Below, in pieces: positions 44,881 to 54,291 of a stretch of 64,000 nucleotides of DNA. A program made the translations under genes and the position numbers. The notes under the pieces are model-generated. The model was not told the DNA's origin. It did no database searches and worked only from the letters and a program-made list of their open reading frames with translations. Within the stretch, counting starts at the first letter, position 1; every line of letters starts with the position of its first letter. Source of the stretch: CAUTYU01 sp963545205 (GTDB lineage: Bacteria > Desulfobacterota > Desulfovibrionia > Desulfovibrionales > Desulfomicrobiaceae); NCBI GenBank assembly GCA_963545205.1, contig CAUUHW010000002.1:248001-312000 (forward strand), read 5' to 3'.

Positions 44881-45920
44881 TGGGCAAGATTTACGTTGGG
44901 TTGGTCGGAGTAAGCGGCTACACTGGCATGGAACTGTTACGCCTGCTGGCAAACCATCCGCACATGCAGCTCCAGGTTGCCACCTCCAGACAGGAGGCCG
45001 GAAAAAAATTACAGGAACTGTATCCCGCTTTGCAGGACACAAGTCTTGGCCAACTGGTAGTTACCAGACCGGACGTTAAAAAACTGGCCGAACAATGCTC
45101 ACTGGTTTTTCTGGCAGTCCCACATGGAACGGCTATGGATCTGGCGCATAACCTGCTGGAAGCCGGCGTAAAGGTCGTTGATTTAAGCGCGGATTTCCGC
45201 CTGAAAGACAAAGACGTTTATGGCCAGTGGTACGAACTGCGCCATCGCCATCCCCAGCTGCTGGCAGAAGCGGTGTACGGCCTGCCGGAACTGTACGCGC
45301 CGCGCATCAGGGAAGCCTGGCTGGTTGCCAACCCCGGTTGTTATCCAACCTCGGTGATTTTGGGGCTCTATCCGGGGCTGGAGTCCGGCCTGATCAACCC
45401 AAGCGGCATTATTATTGACAGCAAATCAGGAACCTCGGGCGCAGGGCGCAAGGCCAGCGTCGGGACGCTGTTCTGTGAGGTATATGACAATTTCCGGCCT
45501 TACGGAATCGGCAAACACCGCCATACACCGGAGATGGAACAGGAACTTGCCCTGGCGGCCCAAACAGCAGTCTCCCTGATTTTCTGTCCGCACCTGCTGC
45601 CGATAAACAGGGGGATTTTGAGTTCCATCTACTGCACACTCCTCAGAGAAATTCCCTTTGAAGAACTGTATAAGACATATAAAGATTTCTACGCACTGTC
45701 CCCCTGGGTCAGAATACTGCCTCCCGGACAATTACCAGAAACCCGCTGGGTACGTGACTCCATGTTTTGCGATATCGGGCTGATTTTTGACCCCCGGACT
45801 CAAAAACTGGTTATCCTGAGTGCCATAGACAATCTGTGCCGTGGCGCGGCCGGGCAGGCTCTGGCCAATGCCAACCTGATGAGCGGTCTTGACATCCGGT
45901 GCGGACTGAACGTAATGTGA
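44880..45920 (+). CDS. argC: N-acetyl-gamma-glutamyl-phosphate reductase
   Basis: Third step of arginine synthesis: NADPH-dependent reduction of N-acetylglutamyl phosphate to the semialdehyde. The 346-residue enzyme has the Rossmann loop GVSGYTGMELLRLL, the catalytic Cys in VANPGCYPTSVILGL and the substrate loop SGTSGAGRKAS. Normal length. Coupled to DUF1844 by TGATG; the remaining arg genes are not in the window. Confidence 0.96.
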   Translation: MGKIYVGLVGVSGYTGMELLRLLANHPHMQLQVATSRQEAGKKLQELYPALQDTSLGQLVVTRPDVKKLAEQCSLVFLAVPHGTAMDLAHNLLEAGVKVVDLSADFRLKDKDVYGQWYELRHRHPQLLAEAVYGLPELYAPRIREAWLVANPGCYPTSVILGLYPGLESGLINPSGIIIDSKSGTSGAGRKASVGTLFCEVYDNFRPYGIGKHRHTPEMEQELALAAQTAVSLIFCPHLLPINRGILSSIYCTLLREIPFEELYKTYKDFYALSPWVRILPPGQLPETRWVRDSMFCDIGLIFDPRTQKLVILSAIDNLCRGAAGQALANANLMSGLDIRCGLNVM

Positions 45921-46008
45921 AAGTTATTACAAAATATCAGTGTAATTCTTCCTGTAGAACTATCAGTTGGCTTCTGCAGAAACAGTTCTAATTCTCAGGG
46001 GAGAAACC

Positions 46009-46989
46009 ATGCGTTTCCTAATCTTTTTTTTCACTCTTTGCTGCTTCTGGATAACCTCTCTGGGCTGGGCTGGGCCAGCAATCGTGTACATAGGCAAAAA
46101 AGCAGATGGAGCCTACAATCAATCCCTGCATCAGGGAGTCGAAGAATTTCAGAGCAAACAAGGGATTGAATGCGCTGAAATCGAAACCCCAGCTGACGGC
46201 TCAACCTATATCGCAACGATTCAACAGTGCATCGCTGAAAAACATTCCCCCATTATTCTGCCATATGCGTCTCAACGTCCCGCCCTGACCCCGATCATCT
46301 CCCAACACAAAGACACCAATTTTATATTTTTGAGCTTTGGAGAAGTGGACTTACCCAATGTCCAGTCTTTTTCCTTTGCCGATGAAGAAGGCGGTTTTCT
46401 GGCCGGAGCCCTGGCCGCTCTGATGAGCAAGACCAGAACCATTGGGTTTGTTTACACATCGGACCAGCACCCGACAGCCCTCCATTTTCGGGCCGGATAT
46501 ATTCAGGGCGCAAAATTTGTAGACCCGGCAATCACCATCGTGGAAGGCCAGCTGGGCAATAAACAGGCGGACTGGTCTGACACGCAAAAAGCCCAGCAAC
46601 TGGCCGCCAGACTTATCGCCCAAAAAGCAGACGTTCTGTTTCCAGTCGTGGGTTACGCCGGATTAGGAGTTCTGGCCCAGGCCGCGAAAGGTGGGATCTA
46701 CGCCATTGGAGTGGATATCAACCAAAACAGCCTGTATCCCGAAACCATAATTGGCTCCCTGATAAAACACAACGGCAAGGCCGTGTACATTGCCCTGTCT
46801 CTGACCTCTTCAGGAACACGCAGGGATGGAGTAAAACGCCTGCAGCTGATACAGTCCGCAATGGAAATGCAATTTAACGGGATAGAGGAAGGGCTCGTCC
46901 CCCAAACAATCAAGGACCAGCTTGAAAGATTAAAAAACCAGATCATACTGGGCCAAATAAAGATTGCAAGAGATTATAAACCGATATAA
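46009..46989 (+). CDS. PnrA/BMP-like periplasmic binding protein, copy 1
   Basis: A 326-residue exported protein from ATG 46009, preceded by GGGGAG; the upstream in-frame start at 45967 would bury the signal peptide. After the signal (LIFFFTLCCFWITSLGWA) comes a basic membrane protein/PnrA-like fold: KKADGAYNQSLHQGV, PADGSTYIATIQQCIAE, GGFLAGALAALMSKTRTIGFV and GVDINQNSLYPETIIGSLIKH. In this family such segments bind nucleosides. No ABC transporter genes adjoin; the neighbours are a paralogue and a diguanylate cyclase, so a sensory role is more likely. Confidence 0.85.
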   Translation: MRFLIFFFTLCCFWITSLGWAGPAIVYIGKKADGAYNQSLHQGVEEFQSKQGIECAEIETPADGSTYIATIQQCIAEKHSPIILPYASQRPALTPIISQHKDTNFIFLSFGEVDLPNVQSFSFADEEGGFLAGALAALMSKTRTIGFVYTSDQHPTALHFRAGYIQGAKFVDPAITIVEGQLGNKQADWSDTQKAQQLAARLIAQKADVLFPVVGYAGLGVLAQAAKGGIYAIGVDINQNSLYPETIIGSLIKHNGKAVYIALSLTSSGTRRDGVKRLQLIQSAMEMQFNGIEEGLVPQTIKDQLERLKNQIILGQIKIARDYKPI

Positions 46990-47063
46990 ACAGAATTACC
47001 TGAAAAGGCGGTCTGATATTCAGGTCTGTCTTTACAACAAGCAAACCAAAACGATAACAGCTC

Positions 47064-48038
47064 ATGCGCCTTTTGATTATTTTTCTGACTCTTTGCTGCT
47101 TCTGGCTAACCTCTTCCGGCGAGGCAGCTCCCGCGATTGTGTACACGGGAAAAAAGGAAGACGGGGTCTACAACCAATCCCTGCATGAAGGCGTCAGGGC
47201 GTTTCAGGAAAAGCGGGGCGTTAAATGCCTTGAAATCGAAACTCCGGCTGACGGCTCAACCTATATCGCAACGATTCAAAAATGTATCGCTGAAAACTAT
47301 TCTCCCATTATCCTGCCATACCGCGGACAGTTCCCGGAACTTGATACGATCGTGTCTGAGCATCCGCAGACATTTTTTATTCTTCTGGACGCCCTGAACA
47401 TAAACCGGCCCAACATCTCTGCCTTTGTATTTGCCGAACACGAAGCCAGTTTCTTGGCCGGTGCGCTGGCCGCTCTTATGTCCCGAACCAAAACCATTGG
47501 TTTTATCTATACCTCCCGACAGTATCAGCCCCTGCTCCGCTTTCGGGCCGGTTATATACAGGGAGCGCTCGCTATGAACCCCAAAATCAAGATTATGGAA
47601 AAGGAACTGGGCAATTACCCGGGAGTCTGGAGGGACACGGCAAAAGGCAGGAAAATGGCAGCCGAACTTATTGCCCAGGGGGCGGACGTCCTGTTCGCGA
47701 CTGCGGGATTTGCCGGTACCGGTGTGCTGGCCCAGGCCGCAAGAAATGGAATACACGCCATTGGCGTGGATACCAACCAAAACAGCCTGTATCCCGAAAC
47801 CATGATTGGCTCTTTGGTCAAATACACGAACAAAGCGGTCTATATCGCCCTGTCCCAAACACATTTCAAGAAACACACAAACAGAGTCACACGCCTGGGA
47901 CTGGCTCAACAGGCAATAAATATTGACTTTGACGGCGTGCGGCCAGAGGTTCTTCCAACAGCAGTCCTGCAACAAATCAACAACCTGTACTCAAAAATCC
48001 TGCAAGGAAGAATCAAGATAAAAGATAATTGGCCATGA
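47064..48038 (+). CDS. PnrA/BMP-like periplasmic binding protein, copy 2
   Basis: A 324-residue paralogue of the preceding protein with its own signal peptide (LIIFLTLCCFWLTSSGEAA). The same landmarks are present, and 33 nt (46192-46224 and 47247-47279) are identical, pointing to tandem duplication with recent exchange. Its stop overlaps the start of the diguanylate cyclase gene (CCATGA), strong evidence of a joint function. Confidence 0.87.
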   Translation: MRLLIIFLTLCCFWLTSSGEAAPAIVYTGKKEDGVYNQSLHEGVRAFQEKRGVKCLEIETPADGSTYIATIQKCIAENYSPIILPYRGQFPELDTIVSEHPQTFFILLDALNINRPNISAFVFAEHEASFLAGALAALMSRTKTIGFIYTSRQYQPLLRFRAGYIQGALAMNPKIKIMEKELGNYPGVWRDTAKGRKMAAELIAQGADVLFATAGFAGTGVLAQAARNGIHAIGVDTNQNSLYPETMIGSLVKYTNKAVYIALSQTHFKKHTNRVTRLGLAQQAINIDFDGVRPEVLPTAVLQQINNLYSKILQGRIKIKDNWP

Positions 48039-49195
48039 AAAACAAGACGGTACGAAAACTCTTTATCGGGCTCTTTGTTGCCTTCTTTATCCCTTTTATT
48101 CTTGGCAGCATTTTTGTTTACAACCATGAAAAAAAAATCCGCAAAGACAACCTGCTGCTTTCAACAGAAAGACTGCTGCACGGGCTCAAACAGAGTCTGG
48201 CTGAGCCAACAAATACCTTTGCCCCCCAGGAAGTGGCCCGCATCGCGCATCTGCTAACCCTTAATCCCAGCATCGTGGAAATCTTTATTTACTCTGATGA
48301 ATACGGGATAGCCTTGGCTCACATTGATATCCAGGAACGAAGGGAAGGAGAGATTATTACCAGGGAAGAGCCTATTTTTTTTGAAAACAGAGCTATTGGA
48401 AAGGTTCAGCTCTCCATCACCACCAACGTGATTGAAAAAGAAATTCTGCCCCGCCTGAGAGATTTCTTTCTTGTTCTTCTGGCAATGTACCTGACAGGTT
48501 TTCTGACCATAACCATCATATTTACCAGAAAAATAGCCACGCCCATGCACAAACTGCTCCTGCAGACGGAAGCGATCAACAACGGACAGATGGATAAGTC
48601 CTTTTCCTGGACAGGAAATGACGAGTTTGCCAAGCTGGGAAGGACAATTGAAACAATGAGAACAAACCTGTTCTTCACCTTCAAAAAACTGCATAACGAG
48701 GCTCACACCGATCCCCTGACCGGAATTTCCAACCGCCGGGATTTTATGCATAAAGCGACAAACGCTTTAACGGACTGCCGACAACAAAACAAAAAGTTTT
48801 CCCTGATCATGATTGATCTGGACAACTTCAAACAGGTAAACGACACCTACGGTCACGCCATTGGGGATAAGGTACTCAATACAACATCACAACTCCTGCA
48901 AGCCAATATCAGAGGAGAAGACCTCTTTGCCCGCTGGGGCGGAGAAGAATTTATCCTTGCCCTGCCAGGAACTTCACACCAACAGGCACGTATGATAGCG
49001 GAAAAACTGCGCCAGCTGATCGCAACCGCCACCTATCCCATGGGCATCAGGATTACTGGGAGTTTCGGATTTATACAGGCCGAAGGCCAGGAATCCTTTC
49101 AGACCCTGTTAAAACTGGCTGACCAGGCAACGTACCTTGCCAAACAGCAGGGAAAAAACCGGGTCATACAATGTAGTACAATGCAAGGTGGCTGA
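48035..49195 (+). CDS. Membrane diguanylate cyclase with periplasmic sensor segment
   Basis: A 386-residue protein from ATG 48035. Membrane helix 1 is about residues 10-30, a periplasmic segment runs to about residue 143, helix 2 follows (FFLVLLAMYLTGFLTITIIF), then a HAMP-like linker and a GGDEF domain: DPLTGISNRRDF, LIMIDLDNFKQVNDTYGH and the active site GGEEF. RGED five residues upstream is a complete product-inhibition (I) site. It makes c-di-GMP; overlap with the binding-protein gene suggests that one or both PnrA-like proteins control its periplasmic part. Confidence 0.92.
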   Translation: MKNKTVRKLFIGLFVAFFIPFILGSIFVYNHEKKIRKDNLLLSTERLLHGLKQSLAEPTNTFAPQEVARIAHLLTLNPSIVEIFIYSDEYGIALAHIDIQERREGEIITREEPIFFENRAIGKVQLSITTNVIEKEILPRLRDFFLVLLAMYLTGFLTITIIFTRKIATPMHKLLLQTEAINNGQMDKSFSWTGNDEFAKLGRTIETMRTNLFFTFKKLHNEAHTDPLTGISNRRDFMHKATNALTDCRQQNKKFSLIMIDLDNFKQVNDTYGHAIGDKVLNTTSQLLQANIRGEDLFARWGGEEFILALPGTSHQQARMIAEKLRQLIATATYPMGIRITGSFGFIQAEGQESFQTLLKLADQATYLAKQQGKNRVIQCSTMQGG

Positions 49196-49324
49196 ATCCT
49201 GTGTTTATCGGAAAGAAGAGGCCTGAGTAAGCCTGTACACAACATCGGCGCAAGAATATTGCCCGAGCTTTCTCCTGACACCCATCAACCCAAAACGGAT
49301 ATTATCCTCCAAAAGAGACCGGCA

Positions 49325-51214
49325 ATGAAGTATATCACCTTCCTTTTTTCTCTGCTTTCTTTCTGTCTGTGGCTCGCACCAGCGGGCGCGGACACTGTCA
49401 AACAGTACCAGTTGGAAGATTTTTTCCGCAATCCGGTGCAGGCCGGATATTCAATTTCACCGGACGGCACCCATCTTGCCTTTATGCGCCCCTGGAAAAA
49501 CAGACTGAATGTCTTTGTGCAAAAAACAGGCTCGCCCCAAAGTGTGGTGCGGGTAACATCGGCTCAAAAAAGGGACATCGCGGATTACTTTTGGGCCAAC
49601 AACGATACGCTCGCGTTTTTACAGGACGAAGGCGGAGATGAAAACTATTCCCTGTTTACCGTCCATAAAGACGGATCGGAACCAAAACACGTTACTCCTT
49701 TTGCCAAGGTACAGGTCAACATCATCGACAGACTCAAAGACCATGATGATGAAATGCTGATTTCCATGAACAAACGTGACCCTCGAGTTTTTGATGTCTA
49801 CCGTTTGACCCTTTCAACCGGCAAGCTGCAGAAAATTGCTGAAAATCCGGGCAATATTTCCAGCTGGCTTACTGACCATGACGGAAAACTTCGTGTGGCA
49901 ACAGCAACAGACGGGGTGCATACAAGTGTTTTATACCGCAAAACAGAGGCAGACCCGTTTATTACAATCATGAAAACCGATTTCAGGGATTCATTCAGTC
50001 CGCTGTTCATGACATTTGATAACAAAGAACTGTATGTCGCGAGCAATATTGATCGGGATAAAACCGCCATCTTTCTTTTCAATCCCGAAACAGGCAAACA
50101 GGGCCGGCTCATTTTTGAACACCCGGAAGTCGATGTACACGGACTTATGGCCTCGCTGAAACGAAAAACCATTACCGGCGTAAGTTATTACACGGACAAA
50201 CAGCATTATCATTTTTTTGATTCGCAGCGAAAACAGGTACAGGAAGACCTGGAACGCCAGCTGCCGGGAGTTGAGGTCAGAATTACAGACAGCAACAAAG
50301 ACGAAACAATGTGCGTTGTCGGCACCTTTTCAGACAAACACGCCGGTTCATACTATCTCTACGACAGCACGAGCAAAAAACTGACCCACCTTGCGGACAC
50401 CATGCCCTGGATAAACGAAAAAGACATGGCAACAGTCAAACCGATACACTACACGGCCTCTGACGGCCTGATCATTCACGGCTACCTGACCCTGCCTGTT
50501 GGCAGGGAAAACGCCAAAGGACTGCCGGTTGTCATTTATCCGCACGGCGGGCCGTGGGCGCGAGACCACTGGGGGTACAATCCGGCAATTCAGTTTCTGT
50601 CCAACCGGGGCTACGCTGTCCTGCAAATGAATTTTCGGGGCTCCACAGGCTATGGCAAAAAATTCTGGACCCAAAGCTTCAAGCAGTGGGGCCGGAAAAT
50701 GCAGGATGACATTACCGACGGTGTGCACTGGCTCATAAAAAAAGGCATTGCCGACCCGAAAAGAATTGCCATTTACGGCGCGTCCTACGGTGGGTACGCG
50801 GTACTGGCCGGTCTTACGTTCACGCCCGATCTTTATGCCTGCGGCGTTGATTATGTTGGGGTTTCAAATCTCTTTACCCTGTTTGAAACACTGCCGGCTT
50901 ACTGGGAACAGGAGCGGCAAATGATGTATGAAATGGTTGGCGATCCCCAAAAAGAAAAAGAACTGCTGCGCGCGGCTTCGCCTGTTTTTCATATCGACCG
51001 CATCAAGGCGCCGCTGTTTATCGCTCAGGGAGCAAATGACCCGCGGGTAAAAAAAGAACATTCCGATCAAATTGTGGAAGCACTGAGACGCAAACAAATC
51101 GCGGTTGAATACATGGTCAAGGACAATGAAGGGCACGGATTCCATAATGAAGAAAACCGGTTTGATTTTTACCGGGCCATGGAAAAATTCCTGAACAGAC
51201 ATATTGGAAATTAG
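49325..51214 (+). CDS. S9-family prolyl oligopeptidase-like peptidase, exported
   Basis: From ATG 49325 the protein has 629 residues, with a signal peptide (ITFLFSLLSFCLWLAPAGA). A beta-propeller region (for example SISPDGTHLAFM) precedes an alpha/beta-hydrolase domain with the nucleophile in YGASYGGYAVL, the acid near GANDPRVKKEH and the His in NEGHGFHNEEN. The family cleaves short peptides, here in the periplasm. The longer frame from 49259 is not supported by a ribosome site. Confidence 0.9.
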   Translation: MKYITFLFSLLSFCLWLAPAGADTVKQYQLEDFFRNPVQAGYSISPDGTHLAFMRPWKNRLNVFVQKTGSPQSVVRVTSAQKRDIADYFWANNDTLAFLQDEGGDENYSLFTVHKDGSEPKHVTPFAKVQVNIIDRLKDHDDEMLISMNKRDPRVFDVYRLTLSTGKLQKIAENPGNISSWLTDHDGKLRVATATDGVHTSVLYRKTEADPFITIMKTDFRDSFSPLFMTFDNKELYVASNIDRDKTAIFLFNPETGKQGRLIFEHPEVDVHGLMASLKRKTITGVSYYTDKQHYHFFDSQRKQVQEDLERQLPGVEVRITDSNKDETMCVVGTFSDKHAGSYYLYDSTSKKLTHLADTMPWINEKDMATVKPIHYTASDGLIIHGYLTLPVGRENAKGLPVVIYPHGGPWARDHWGYNPAIQFLSNRGYAVLQMNFRGSTGYGKKFWTQSFKQWGRKMQDDITDGVHWLIKKGIADPKRIAIYGASYGGYAVLAGLTFTPDLYACGVDYVGVSNLFTLFETLPAYWEQERQMMYEMVGDPQKEKELLRAASPVFHIDRIKAPLFIAQGANDPRVKKEHSDQIVEALRRKQIAVEYMVKDNEGHGFHNEENRFDFYRAMEKFLNRHIGN

Positions 51215-51219
51215 GTTCT

Positions 51220-51765
51220 ATGCAAAAACAGGACAATGCTTTCGCGTACAATATCGTACTCATTGGTATGCCCGGAGCAGGAAAAAGCACCCTGGGACGC
51301 ATGCTGGCCAGCCAGATGGAGTGGGCGCATGTAGATACAGACGCGCTGCTGGAAAGCTGGTGGGGACTCAACCTGCAGGATTTGCACGACCACTTGGGAC
51401 GGGAAGCGTTTTTAGAGGCCGAGGCTGATATTATTGAAAAAACCCGCCTGGCAAGATGTGTTATCTCAACGGGCGGCAGTGTGGTGTACCGCGATCGGGC
51501 CATGCAGGCCCTGCGACAGGCAGGAAAAATTATCTACCTGCACCCAACCCTGCCTGCCCTGACCAGACGGCTGACCAACATGACGACCAGAGGTATTGCC
51601 ATGCGGCCCGGCCAGACCCTGGAAGAACTGTACACTGAACGCGGCGCTCTTTACGCGCGATACTGCGACGTTGAACTGAACACGGACCGCGACCTGCAAG
51701 ACTGCCTGCGCCAGCTTATAGCACAAATCGCCATCTGGCAGCAAATTCCGAATCCTTCGTCCTGA
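51220..51765 (+). CDS. Shikimate-kinase-like small-molecule kinase
   Basis: A 181-residue P-loop kinase: Walker A GMPGAGKSTLG at residues 16-26, DTD, and TLEELYTERGALYARYCDVEL near the end as in AroK. But the Arg of the shikimate-binding FRxxE is missing (AFLEAE is found), and the GGG loop reads TGGSVV. Those residues contact shikimate in characterised AroK enzymes, so a changed substrate is likely; homoserine is one possibility, since no classical thrB is seen and a shikimate-kinase-like homoserine kinase has been proposed for Desulfovibrio. Its stop overlaps the next start. Confidence 0.75.
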   Translation: MQKQDNAFAYNIVLIGMPGAGKSTLGRMLASQMEWAHVDTDALLESWWGLNLQDLHDHLGREAFLEAEADIIEKTRLARCVISTGGSVVYRDRAMQALRQAGKIIYLHPTLPALTRRLTNMTTRGIAMRPGQTLEELYTERGALYARYCDVELNTDRDLQDCLRQLIAQIAIWQQIPNPSS

Positions 51766-52343
51766 TGAGCAAAAAACTGCCTGCCGTGCTTTTCCGTCAA
51801 CTGGCCCGTCTGTATGCCGACATGCAAACCGCCTATCAGCAGGTGGCGGACGCCATTGGCCTTGATTGCACAGACTGCGAGGATAATTGCTGCCACAGCT
51901 ATTTTCAACACCATACCAATATCGAATGGGCCTATCTGCACAAAGGACTGAATACCCTGCCTGCTGAACAAAAAAGCATGTTTCTAGAACGGGCCCAAAC
52001 ATACGTTACTGATGCCAGGCAAGCTCTCCATGCCGGACGCAAGCCGGACATGATCTGTCCGCTCAATGTTGACGGGTTATGCGGTCTTTATGAATACCGG
52101 CTCATGATCTGCCGCCTGCATGGAGTACCCAATATCCTGCGCCCGCCCCACGCCCGCCCCATCGCCTTTCCGGGTTGCATTAAAAGCCAGGAACTGGCGC
52201 GGCAAACACGACTTCCCTGTCTGGATCGCACTCCGCTGTATATCCGTCTGGTTCAACTGGAAATGGAATTTTGCAAGGTCAGACCCCAGAAAGTTGACCT
52301 GACTCTGGCGGAAATGCTTGTCATGGAGCCCCCAACTCTGTAA
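51765..52343 (+). CDS. YkgJ-family Cys-cluster protein
   Basis: A 192-residue protein with a Cys-rich metal-binding pattern: CTDCEDNCCHSYF, then CPLNVDGLCGLYEYRLMICRLHG, and later PGCIKS. This is the layout of the YkgJ/zinc- or iron-chelating family, of unknown function, possibly binding an Fe-S cluster or zinc. Coupled by TGATG to the kinase upstream. Confidence 0.82.
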   Translation: MSKKLPAVLFRQLARLYADMQTAYQQVADAIGLDCTDCEDNCCHSYFQHHTNIEWAYLHKGLNTLPAEQKSMFLERAQTYVTDARQALHAGRKPDMICPLNVDGLCGLYEYRLMICRLHGVPNILRPPHARPIAFPGCIKSQELARQTRLPCLDRTPLYIRLVQLEMEFCKVRPQKVDLTLAEMLVMEPPTL

Positions 52344-52365
52344 GAAGAATACAGGAGGAGAAACT

Positions 52366-52884
52366 ATGCGTAATATTTTCTTTTTTTTGCTTCTTTCCAT
52401 GTTTACATTGACCGCCTGCAGCAGTCACAGCGTCAAACACCTGAACCGCCAGGTCTGGACCGGAGGAGTCCCTCAGACCCTGAAAATGAAATACTGGACA
52501 TTCAAATATACAACCCTGTTCGACCCGGACAACCTGTTTCAGGTCACAGGCACGGCCTACCCTCAAAAAGCAAATATTCCCAGTTGGGGACGCTGGCTGC
52601 GAACACTGGATCTGGCGGTCTATCTTTGCGACGATAAAGGCAATGTGCTGACAAGCCAGCATCAGGCAGCTCCCGCGCAAAATATACCCTACAAAAAGGG
52701 CGTACCTTTTTCTTTTCGCCTGGATAAAAAACAACTGCACCAGGTCAGACCGCTTTTTGTCACCTTTGGCTATCGTATGAAAATTGCAAAAGCCCGCTAT
52801 AGCCGGGTTGGAAAGTTTGATTCTGAACTGAGCGGCGATGGCGATGAGGTCTTCTTTGCCAGCCAAGGCAGCATGCTCAACTAA
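52366..52884 (+). CDS. Predicted outer-membrane or periplasmic lipoprotein
   Basis: A 172-residue protein from ATG 52366 after AGGAGGAG. The signal peptide ends in the lipobox LTAC, with Ser after the Cys (no Asp at +2, so outer-membrane sorting is expected). The mature part, with NRQVWTGGVPQTLKMKYW, has no motif known to me. Probably cotranscribed with the Cys-cluster gene. Function unknown. Confidence 0.8.
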   Translation: MRNIFFFLLLSMFTLTACSSHSVKHLNRQVWTGGVPQTLKMKYWTFKYTTLFDPDNLFQVTGTAYPQKANIPSWGRWLRTLDLAVYLCDDKGNVLTSQHQAAPAQNIPYKKGVPFSFRLDKKQLHQVRPLFVTFGYRMKIAKARYSRVGKFDSELSGDGDEVFFASQGSMLN

Positions 52885-52900
52885 TCCGCAAATGTTCGCA

Positions 52901-52927
52901 ACAGGGGGGCCAATATAGCCCCCCTGT
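52901..52927. terminator. Strong GC hairpin after the lipoprotein gene
   Basis: ACAGGGGGGC (52901-52910) and GCCCCCCTGT (52918-52927) pair perfectly over 10 bp around a 7-nt loop. No T run follows on either strand, so it may stop or protect the 3' end of the transcript without being a classical terminator. Confidence 0.5.
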
Positions 52928-52983
52928 CTGACATAAAAAAAACAATTTCGCTGCGCGCAACTTCAAAACAGGTTGTATTTCTC

Positions 52984-54225
52984 ATGCCCAGTATTCGTAA
53001 AAGTCTCCTTCAATTTATCTTTTCCGGCAGTTCCATGAAACGCTGGAATGACAAACTGCGGCCCATGGAACTGACTGAGATTGATAAACAGGCCCATAAA
53101 ATGATTGCGGCCTGGGCCCTGCTTGTGCTCAATTCCAAAGAGCTTGACCGCAAGCGGCAACTGCAGTTGACTGATGAGGTTATTTTTGGCGGAATTGCGG
53201 ACTATCTGTACCGGCTGGTGATTACAGACATCAAGCCTCCAATCTTTTATAAAATCAAATCCAACCCGACTGAATACCGTCGCCTGACACTATGGGTCCT
53301 TGACCAGCTTGCTCCTCTGCTTCAGCCGCTGGGGCACCAGTTCTGGGAACGCCTGCAGGGCTACTTTCTGCACCCGCCTGCAGGTTTGAGCGCGGAGATT
53401 CTGGCCGCAGCCCATACCTACGCCAGCCGCTGGGAATTTTTTCTTTTACGCGGCATGCCATATTATGACGAGGAAATGGAAGAAATAGAAACTTCGTTTG
53501 AACAGGCATTGCTGGCTCACTCAAATCTGGCAGGCATGAATGACATGCGCGAAGGCTCTCCCAAAACCCTGGGACGTTTTATCCATCTTTGCGGACAATT
53601 ACGCTTTCAGAAACGGTGGTCACAAACACCACGTATTCCAGAAACCTCTGTGTTGGGGCATATGTTTCTGGTTGCCTGCTACGCCTGGTTTTTTGGTCTG
53701 GCACTTGATTGCTGCCGCGCCAGTATGTGCAATAACTTTTTTTCCGGTTTGTTTCACGACATTCCTGAATTGCTCACCCGTGATATTATCTCGCCGGTCA
53801 AGAGTTCCAGCCCTGAATTGCAGGAAATGGTACGCAGCTACGAGGGGCGGGAACTGGAAGAAAAAATTCTGTGTCCCCTACGCCAAGGTAATTACCAGGA
53901 ACTGGTCACCAGCCTGACCTACTTTCTGGGACTGGAAACAGGTTCTGAATTTGATTCGGTTATCCGCAAAGACGGGCAGGTGATAAAAGTTGACTGGATG
54001 GACTTGCAGGCGCACTATAACCTGGACGAATTTGACCCCAAAGACGGCTACATGCTCAAGATCTGTGACAACCTGGCCGCCTTTATAGAAGCCTATACTG
54101 CGACCAGCAACGGTATCAGTAATACCTATCTGTATCAGGCCCAGTGGCGTATCCGAGACACCTACCGCAACCTGGCTCTGAGTGAAGACCTGCACATCGG
54201 GGCCTTGCTGGCCGACTTCGCCTGA
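52984..54225 (+). CDS. HD-domain hydrolase (YfbR-like)
   Basis: A 413-residue cytosolic protein. The C-terminal half is an HD phosphohydrolase: TSVLGHMFLVACYAWF, then LFHDIPELLTRDIISPVK, and KICDNLAAFIEAYTA, a layout like 5'-deoxynucleotidase YfbR. The N-terminal 150 residues are a helical region without a recognised motif. It could act on nucleotides; substrate unknown. ATG 52984 lacks a strong ribosome site and Met 53035 is an alternative. Confidence 0.8.
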   Translation: MPSIRKSLLQFIFSGSSMKRWNDKLRPMELTEIDKQAHKMIAAWALLVLNSKELDRKRQLQLTDEVIFGGIADYLYRLVITDIKPPIFYKIKSNPTEYRRLTLWVLDQLAPLLQPLGHQFWERLQGYFLHPPAGLSAEILAAAHTYASRWEFFLLRGMPYYDEEMEEIETSFEQALLAHSNLAGMNDMREGSPKTLGRFIHLCGQLRFQKRWSQTPRIPETSVLGHMFLVACYAWFFGLALDCCRASMCNNFFSGLFHDIPELLTRDIISPVKSSSPELQEMVRSYEGRELEEKILCPLRQGNYQELVTSLTYFLGLETGSEFDSVIRKDGQVIKVDWMDLQAHYNLDEFDPKDGYMLKICDNLAAFIEAYTATSNGISNTYLYQAQWRIRDTYRNLALSEDLHIGALLADFA

Positions 54226-54291
54226 TGCCAGCGAACAACCAAAGCGAGAACAGCTAGATTGGCGCGATAAGCCCATAAGGAGAAAAACAAC

